A stretch of 64,000 bases of DNA from Medicago truncatula (Eukaryota > Streptophyta > Magnoliopsida > Fabales > Fabaceae). The translations under genes and the position numbers were made by a program. Under the pieces are notes generated by a model, which saw only the letters and a list, made by a program, of their open reading frames with translations, was not told where the DNA came from and made no database searches. The DNA lies in contig NC_053046.1 of assembly GCF_003473485.1 (NCBI RefSeq), positions 41,749,832 through 41,813,831 on the forward strand. The letters are read 5' to 3'. Positions 56,719 through 64,000 of the stretch are shown piece by piece (position 1 is the first letter of the stretch; every line of letters begins with the position of its first letter).

Positions 56719-56834
56719 CCCCGTGAACTTAGCTCATTTGAAGGATATTAAATATTATATGCAGAAATCAGGGTTCGAACATGGACACTCCATGAGTTCT
56801 AGTCACTAGACTATTTGACCAAAAAAAAAAAAAA
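56719..56834 (+). mobile_element. tRNA-derived SINE, older copy
   Basis: Box A-like CTTAGCTCATTTG (56728) and box B-like GGGTTCGAACA (~56771), then 'ctagtcactagactatttga' and a 15-base A run. Imperfect flanks AACAATTCATC and AACAACTCACTC. It looks related to the SINE at 34634 by its head and is more decayed. Confidence 0.75.
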
Positions 56835-56949
56835 CAACTCACTCGTTTACGGTTTTGCCTATGAAAATAAAATTAAAAATATCATTTGAGTGTCTAACAT
56901 GAATCAACGCGTGGTCATACCACCATTGATCAGCCGGGATCAAGCAAAT

Positions 56950-57437
56950 TAGCAACACACTAGTGGCCAAAACCCACTCATGGGTGGTATAAGTGCAATA
57001 TAGATACATTGGTTTCATTGTCGCTCAATAAGTTAGGACTCGGTATATGTATAAGAGATAATGAAGGTGGCTTTGTCATTACTAAAACTGATTAGTTCTC
57101 TCCACTTTGTGCTGTAAAAGTGGATGAAGCAATGAGATTGTATATTGCTTTAGGTTTGGTGGCAGACCTTCAGTTAGATAACATTGATGTTGATTTTGTA
57201 TTAGATATAAAGAAGATCATTGATTACTTTAAAACATGGATAGATGATGTTACTAAGTTTGGTTGTATAACGTATGCTTGTAAGCAACTGTTTCAAAACA
57301 CTTTTCAAAACTCTCATATCAATGTCAAGTTTAATCGAAGACAAACAAATGATAACGTTCATGCATTAGTAAAGATTGTCTCGTTTAATGTCTGCCTCCA
57401 CTTCTATACTAATGTAGCGCCAGTATTTATTTCATGA
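56950..57437 (+). mobile_element. LINE-type RNase H domain, decayed
   Basis: A 105-aa open frame from 57120 reads VDEAMRLYIALGLVADLQLD, then LDIKKIIDYF and FNRRQTNDNVHALVKI, the RNase H domain of plant non-LTR retroelements. Upstream the same fold begins (GLGICIRDNE-like around 57035) with stops between. No RT nearby. Confidence 0.7.
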
Positions 57438-57439
57438 TT

Positions 57440-58130
57440 GACGATTGCTAAGAAAATGAATTGAGTTTGTTTCCTAAAAAATAAAAAATAAAATAAACTT
57501 AGAAACTACTAACGTAATACCAGCATTGTGTGTCACTGTTCGTAAATGTATGAGGAAAAAAATAATTTAACATACCTCGAGTGTGTTCAGAAAATGCAAA
57601 GTGAAATATTAATTTTACACCATTATATAATGCGTTTTACACGATCGACAAATCACGACCTCTTAAAAGTGCGATTTTAGAAATAATTATAGATAAAATC
57701 AAACACTGTCAATGATAATTGTAAATGGTAGACAATATTATTTTTTTACGTATTTCATCAAATAGTGCAGTAAATTTTATATAGTCAATTAGACATACTA
57801 ATTTTAGTAACAAAAAATAAAACACATGAAATTCTAATTAATCTAACTAATATGTATGTAGCTAATTTTTACACATTTATTTTTGTTAACCATCAAGGGC
57901 CATAATATTTTAGTCGTAGTAAGTATTGTCTAACTAATAACTTTTACATCTTTAATAATTCAGATGATGTATACCTAAATTAAATTTAAAGGTTAATGAG
58001 AATCGTTTTTTTTTTTTGGTTACAAATTACAATCGTCATTTTACAACAACGTTGAACTGGACTAGTTACTTTTTTTGTACAAATTTTATAATATTATTTT
58101 GACTATTACTTTTCTCATCCTATGGTCTTC
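57440..58130. other. Spacer, no gene seen
   Basis: AT-rich, no recognisable coding sequence or element ends. Confidence 0.45.
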
Positions 58131-58479
58131 TCCCGCGTGCTGTAAAATTTTTAAAAATGTCTTTGTGCATTCCAGATTTTAAAATCAGAATTCATGTTTA
58201 CTATTTCAGATTTTATAATCCGAACAATTCTTATGTATCAGTCATCAGACTCTCTCACATTTCAGTAGTTTTGAGTTTTGCTTTAAAAACAACAAAAAAA
58301 CTAAAAAATGCAAAAAATCTGTCAAATAAAATCATAAAAATATAAAAATAGCACCAAAAAATTCTAAAAATCAAATAAAACTAATGCAAATTTTTTCAGA
58401 TTTTTCTGAGAATATGAAAAATTAAAAATTAAAAAAATGGGTCTAAATGATGGAATTTTGGATTTTGAGGGGCGGAGTC

Positions 58480-58967
58480 CCGTAAGAAGTTCCTTCTTTT
58501 GGAGTCATGATCCTTGAATTTTTTATGATTTTCTAGGGAAGTTTCGGAACAATCCGACCAAGTAGTCCGGAAACCCGATTTTTGACTAATTAAGAACAGG
58601 TAACAATGACCCAAAACAGAAGGGATGAGAGTTAGGAAGATTAATATTGTCCCTAAAATGATTGTCCATGTTACAAGCATGTTTAGAATTTGTACTGATA
58701 CAATTCGGATTATATAATCTGAAATATTTTACCTTGAAAAATGATGTTTAGGGGGTTTCCGGATTATGTAATCCGAAAACATCATATAACGTGCCCTATT
58801 TTTTGAAGTTTCCGGATTACAAAATCCGGAAAAATCTGTTACTCATTTTTTCACCCTTCAACAAAAGAAAACATCATTATGGATTATATAATCTGGAATG
58901 CTCCGAGGGTAATTTTGGAGAAAAAAAATAGGGCGCGCGAAGAAATGCATAGTGTGAGAAAAGTAAT
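58480..58967. repeat. Repeat family C (CGGATTATATAATCCG palindromes), copy 2
   Basis: Matches 52175-52622 over most of its length. TCCGGATTATGTAATCCG, TCCGGATTACAAAATCCGG and related palindromes occur four times. Similar motifs at 58170-58225 may be the element's other end. It stops ~190 bp before the small gene at 59158, so it may lie in its promoter region. Confidence 0.7.
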
Positions 58968-59157
58968 GCTCTATTATTTTATTCAAACAAAGGAAATTGT
59001 CATGTTATACAGTTTTCCACCCCAGCAGCCAACCAGAATTGACCCCTATAACGTCCCTACTTTCAACTACCATAATTATCATATATACACACAACTTTGT
59101 ATATGTGTGAAAGTTGCATATTTTGCATACATTTTTCATTTTCATTTTCATTTCAAT

Positions 59158-59358
59158 ATGGCTTTGTATTTATCAAATATCTTTGGGTGCTTCTCTGAGT
59201 CCTCATCTCCACAATCTAAAAGATACGAATGCAACGGTGATGTTTGTGTTCTCAGAAATCCAAAGGAAAATATTAACAAAAAAGCATCCAACACCAATAA
59301 TAAGCAAAAGCAATTTTCTCGTTTTTCTATCAAATGGTCTCCAAGATCACGCTTCTGA
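59158..59358 (+). CDS. Small 66-aa protein of unknown function
   Basis: Begins MALYLSNIFGCFSESSSPQS, has a Cys pair in YECNGDVCVLRNPKE, and ends basic (FSRFSIKWSPRSRF). A hydrophobic start, then a CxxxxC motif and a basic tail resemble a family of short stress-responsive plant proteins, but I cannot name it. An ATATATACAC TATA-like stretch lies ~75 bp upstream. A longer in-frame start at 58879 would run through a repeat and is rejected. Met is in a favourable context (CAATATGGC). Confidence 0.6.
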   Translation: MALYLSNIFGCFSESSSPQSKRYECNGDVCVLRNPKENINKKASNTNNKQKQFSRFSIKWSPRSRF

Positions 59359-59359
59359 A

Positions 59360-61070
59360 TAGCAAGGCTCATGATTCTTCTATAAACAGGTTGATTAGTG
59401 TTATTGATTCATCAGTGTAATTCTCTTTGTTCCATCTATATATTGTTTTTTTTTTTTTTTTGGAGAGGATATATTGTATTTTTTGTTGTTATTATGAATT
59501 AGCATGCATATGCATATGAGGTATAGGATTGTGATCGTTAAGTGAACTATTGGAGGCTACAAAAAGTGGCATATTATTTATTTTTCTTCTCATCAATTAA
59601 TATATATCCTACCTTATTCCATCTTGATTTTTTCTTAATGTGACTTTATTTTAATCTCTTATGGTTACACGATTCTGCTGAATCATTAAGGTGATCGCAT
59701 GAAATAATTGTTTTTATGTTTTAGTTATTTCTTGTAAACAATTAAAGTAAATTTTTAGGATTGAAGAAAATAATTTGTCTTAATCCTCCAAATTATAAGA
59801 AAAATGTCATATAATCTACAATTTGGTTGAAATATAACTAAATATTAATTAAAGATTGTTTCGATCAACAACCAAATATCAAACTCAGGTGGTACGGATC
59901 GATTTGATCCTAATCAAAGTTCATTAATCAATTGAGTACACTTTGTTTTAAAAAAAAAAAAAAAAAACTAGATGCCTGTAAATACTTGCTTATAAGTATT
60001 TGACGGATACTCGTGTGGATATAAAGTGATCACGAATAGTATATTTACCTAACAGATCTAATAAGGAATCGTACTCATTGACATCCCTTGGTAACTTTGC
60101 TGGAGGATTTGTATTTGCTTGTGGGAAAAGTTTTGTTTTGAACTGAGTTGGAGTAAATTGTAATTCACTCAATATTAAGAAAGTTAACCATATATATACA
60201 CGGTGTGACATCAGTATTATATGTATATTAAACTATATAGCTTAGGGATTTCTCTCTTCTTTTTTTTTTGGATAAAAAGGGGCAACCGCAACAGACAACG
60301 AAACTGAAAAGAACCTAAAATCTTTTGAAAATGGTACAGAACAACTATCACCTAACAAAGCTACATAAGCAAAAGGAGGAATGAGATCACCATCGTAATG
60401 ATAAGTTCATTACTCTCTTTAAGTTGGACGGATCTTTTCATGAATGCAAATTATACGGACCCTTAAACTGAACCTAACCATATGTTTAAACTTTAAAGAG
60501 CTAAATTACTCTATCCGATCTCGAATATAAACAACAAAATAGTAGTTTTAGATAATGAGAATGGTCAAAAAAAAGTTGTACAGTGAGTCAAAAAAGAGTT
60601 GTAGAAGTTTTTTATTGACGTCGTAATACAAGTTAAGTTACAATCACATGAAACAATACAAAAATATGGAAGATAAACATAAATGTACGATGATTAGGTG
60701 ATGAATGAATCTACAAGGTACCGACTCCCAACGACCAAAATCATGTTAGATGGAATGAATGAATGGGGTAGATTAGGTAATGAATGAAAGAATTAATGAA
60801 CAATTTTGTCAGATGACATTATCTTCTGAGTCAATTTTATGATATTCAAGTGAGACAAGTTTCGCATCATATAAAAACTTATTTTGAATATTTGATCAAT
60901 ACATCTTGCTAAATATGAGATCATATGAGTGATTGATTCAATGATACAAAATATTTGTGCTTGGTATGAGAACTGAGTCGTATTCAGCTATGCATATTTA
61001 AACAAACTTTAGTCTAATGTTGATAATTAGTAAATTTTTCTCGAGACAAGAGTTACCAGTTACCACTAAG
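59360..61070. other. Spacer, no supported gene
   Basis: AT-rich. A 73-aa minus-strand frame (60211-59990) starts with a signal-peptide-like stretch (IWLTFLILSE), but codon use and context are not convincing. Another poly-T at 60262 may be a retroposon tail. Confidence 0.4.
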
Positions 61071-61083
61071 TTCATAATGGTGT

Positions 61084-63724
61084 GAAAATTGCTGTTGACA
61101 CATCTTGTTAGGCAGAAACACGAGTAAAATACCAAAATACCTCTCGGTAGTTAACTGCAGAGGAAACAGGAAAATACCCTTCGGTATCAAAATACCAAAG
61201 CAGAGGCAGTAGCTTCATTTCCTAAACCTGTAATGTGTTTCAAACACAAAACACAACATATGTACTTGTTTTTTTTACGCATAATGGTTCAAATCACAAA
61301 ATAAATATTGGCGCAAATGCACATCTTAATTAAACCAACATTTTTACCATTAAACAAAGTAAAATATCCCAATGAAATTAAAACTAATGTCATCAAAATA
61401 CGAATATACAAATCAATGTCATCAAAATACAAAAACTAAAAAACAAGTCCTAAAAAACGAACTACTGCTAGTCCTGGTCCTGCTGATGTTGTTGGTGCCT
61501 CCTCCTCGGCCTCTGGCCTTGCCTCCTGGCCAATATCGCCGCGATCTGCTCTCTAACATGGCTCATGGCCTGAAACCATTGTTGAGGGCTCATGACCTCC
61601 GTCTGACCCATCTGCACATCTGCATAGGCAACAACACTGCTAACCATGTCATATGTATCAAGCGAGCTTCTCGCCTCGTACCGCTCTCACTGCTCTTCAA
61701 TGATATGTTCCTCATTTGCTGGCCTCGGAAGATCTCTTGGAAGAGGTGGCAAAATCTGAGGATGAGGCACCTTAGTGTACCATAACACATAGCCCTCCTT
61801 CATACGCCATGTCGGCTCACCCCAATCAGGCTCCTTAAGCGTGTGAGTGCGGAAGTCAACAAATGTCTGCACAATCTGAGGCGGTGGCAGCTTTACAACA
61901 TCCGACGGGCATGTGAAAAGTGTTGGTCTCGGGATGTCATCTCTCGCATAGAGTCATCAACAAAGCATGAGGCACAATGGCGTAGCCCAGGTAAACCAAA
62001 TCATGTAATCCGCTCTCCCTAAGCGGATCCCAAAACCATCTCTGATTGTCGTTTGGACGTCCGAGACTCAAAATCTTAGCCCCATGATTAATTGGTTTTA
62101 CAACACGCGCCTTACGAACCTGAAATAATAGAAAAATAAACATAGTTTAAACAATGTAAACATTTAACTAAACAAAATAAAACTTAACAAATGCAAAAAT
62201 AAAAATCACAAATTTAAATTGCCGCACGTATTTTTAATTTAAGACATAACACATGTAAAACTTAAAACTTAAAAAAAACACATAACAAAAACAATTTAAA
62301 TCATAATTAAACATAAAGAAAACATTAAAAGTTGAAAAAAAAAATATAAAGAAAATAATTAAATACAAAAAAAAAAAAAAAAACTTATGTTATTTGAATT
62401 ATACCAAAGCGGCAATGACACATGGTTGGAATAAGAGTGCAGCAGAGATATATTTTCCGGTCCTCCAGGAAAGGGAGGCTCCACAGGTAACACTACTGGG
62501 GCAGCCGCTGCTGCAATGTCATCATCATCTGGTATATGTTGTTGCTCTGGTATATGATCCTGGTCATACCCACCATCAGTCGCATCGTGGTGTACCTGAT
62601 CCTGATAATTCAGGTACTCCACCTCCTAGGTCGGGCCAACCACCTGCGACTCTTCAGACTGTGTAGCCTGCGAAGCCTTAGAAGCCTGAGAAGTCCCTGA
62701 ACCATCCCCCCTCCGACCTCTACCCCTCTTTGGGATGTGCCCCCTTTGCCTCTCCTTTCGATGGCTCTAAGTCATCGCACGCCTACCACCAATCATCTTA
62801 AATGGATCAATCGGGTCCTGCTCAGACATATCTACACAAACAATTAAAAAATTTACATCATTTCCATAACCTAATCAAACACTTTGTGTGCATCATTTCA
62901 ATATAATCTAAACTAAACCTTCACATTTAAATATAATCATTCACATCTCAATATAACCTTCACATTTCAATATAAACATAAACATTCAATATAATCATTA
63001 TAATCATCATTTCAACATAAACATAAACATTCACATTTCAATAAACATAAACATAACTAAACCTAAAACCATTCAATATAATCATCATTTCAATATAATT
63101 TATGTGCATCATTTCTATCATAACCTAAACATCATTCAATATAATTTTCATAATCTAAACTAACTAAATAATCAATAAAATTGTTATTAAGGCATTTTAT
63201 CAAACACTTTGTGTGCAAAGTATAAAACATATTCAAATTGTGTTCATTTGTCACCATTCAAAACCACATTATCATTAAACATCATTTAAACAGCATAGGC
63301 AACAACTACATTCATTTATCAATTCATAAAATACACATGCAATCATCAAATTGTCAATTTTAAAATTAACCCTAACACATGCAAACTACTCAAAAAAAAA
63401 TTAAAAACTTAACCTAAACAAACTAACATTAACATTGCAATGATCAATGGTACTTACTTGTGATAATGTGGGGATGATTGGCTTGCAATTCGTGAAAATG
63501 GAATTTGGAGAGAATTTGGGACATTTTTGAACAAAAGAAGGAAACTGCAAAACTGAGTTTCTGCTTCTGTTTATGTTTAGCACGTCTCGGCAGTTATCTG
63601 CCGAGCTTTTCCTCGAGAGTTAACTGCCGCCGGTTCATTTTTTCCTCGGCAGTAACTGCCGAGGGGCATTTGCGTCTTTTATATGTGTTTCTCAGCCAAA
63701 TCAAATGTGTCAACAGCAATCTTC
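61084..63724 (-). mobile_element. MULE with complete ends carrying a broken PMD gene
   Basis: 2,641 bp, inverted ends GAAAATTGCTGTTGACACAT and GTGTCAACAGCAATCTTC, followed inside by CTCGGCAGTTACTGCCGAGG-type palindromic arms. A perfect 9-bp duplication TAATGGTGT (61075-61083, 63725-63733). On the minus strand one gene is visible: MSEQDPIDPFKMIGGRRAMT (62829, first exon with Arg/Gly-rich stretch), then VVKPINHGAKILSLGRPNDN and GLHDLVYLGYAIVPHALLMT (62119-61945), then EPDWGEPTWRMKEGYVLWYT (~61840-61780). These are the two ends of a plant-mobile-domain protein; most of the middle of the domain is deleted and there are in-frame stops. No transposase, so it moves in trans. Confidence 0.85.
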
Positions 63725-63733
63725 TAATGGTGT

Positions 63734-63957
63734 GGACCTAGTTTGTTACCTAAACCTTGGACCCAGAAAGAAACTTTCACGGCTTTGTCCTTCTCAAATA
63801 TTTCTGCTGCCCCTATGAATCTTCTAGGAAGGAATCCAAGCCACTTATAGTTGTTTAAAACGGCTATGGTTGTACTCAAAAGGACAGAAAAAGACACAGC
63901 TGGAAAGTATTCAAAGAGTGTGTTTTCAGACTTTGGATAAATTGATAAAAATACACT
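63734..63957 (-). pseudogene. Possible host exon interrupted by the MULE
   Basis: The minus strand is open for ~75 codons: SVFLSIYPKSENTLFEYFPA, then LSTTIAVLNNYKWLGFLPRR and FWVQGLGNKLGPHH. The MULE lies immediately after; across the target site the host reading would end within about six codons (YELSGNW then stop at ~61050). Not recognised. It may be the last exon of a gene that continues beyond the window end, or chance. An AG at about 63958 could be an acceptor, but weakly. Confidence 0.3.
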
Positions 63958-64000
63958 TGCTTAGCATTTTTTTAACAAATTATTTTCTTTATCTTATGTA

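Noticed and set aside
58879-59157. N-terminal extension of the small 59.2-kb protein
   Set aside because: It would translate repeat family C and a promoter-like stretch; the ATG at 59158 fits better.
59990-60211. 73-aa minus-strand frame with signal-peptide-like start
   Set aside because: No recognisable motif, no clear promoter, AT-rich context; could be chance.
61372-61785. 137-aa plus-strand frame
   Set aside because: Antisense to the PMD-gene remnant in the MULE.

Overview
The window looks like nuclear DNA of a legume, most likely Medicago truncatula or a close relative. It is AT-rich, its genes have GT-AG introns, and it holds a plastid geranyl-diphosphate-synthase small subunit, an F-box/FBD gene, NB-LRR relatives, a LOB-domain gene, a tRNA-Leu and many small plant transposons. 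The organism call is an inference from gene families and repeat style; no search was run.

Layout. 0.4-1.4 kb: intact intronless GPPS small-subunit gene (minus). 1.4-7.4 kb: transposon-rich spacer (MITEs, LINE pieces). 7.7-14.9 kb: decayed copy of the cohesin gene SCC3, split by a 3.7-kb non-autonomous LTR retrotransposon, carrying a chloroplast psbB fragment and flanked by a ~110-bp direct repeat; a copia scrap follows. 15-18 kb: LINE and gypsy-type remnants. 18.4 kb: tRNA-Leu(UAG). 18.9-20.7 kb: broken CC-NB-LRR gene. 21-22.1 kb: probable LTR relic. 24-25.8 kb: F-box/FBD/LRR gene (4 exons). 27.5-28.8 kb: very recent 603-bp tandem duplication of nested MITEs. 28.9-32.8 kb: RNI-like gene (6 exons). 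34.4-35.3 kb: NMD3 pseudogene split by a SINE. 35.9-37.5 kb: gene (minus) encoding an NB-ARC domain followed by a TIR domain, reversed from the usual TIR-NB order. 38-40.1 kb: retroposon and a fold-back MULE. 40.6-44.4 kb: mitochondrial glycoprotein (MAM33/p32) gene with an internally duplicated 3-kb intron. 46.3-46.8 kb: LOB-domain gene (minus). 47-49 kb: MULE, LINE and hAT pieces. 49-54.6 kb: tandem duplication of a shortened prohibitin-like gene, one copy open and one broken. 54.7-58 kb: nested MITEs, SINE and RNase H relics. 59.2 kb: small 66-aa gene. 61.1-63.7 kb: complete-ended MULE carrying a plant-mobile-domain (PMD) gene, inserted beside a possible host exon.

The genes do not form one pathway. 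Probable working genes are the GPPS small subunit, F-box/FBD protein, RNI-like protein, NB-ARC-TIR protein, mitochondrial glycoprotein, LBD protein, tRNA-Leu and the small 59.2-kb gene. The rest is pseudogenes and transposons. Element ends recur with 9-10-bp target duplications, so Mutator-type non-autonomous elements dominate. The observation most worth following is the NB-ARC-TIR gene at 35.9-37.5 kb.
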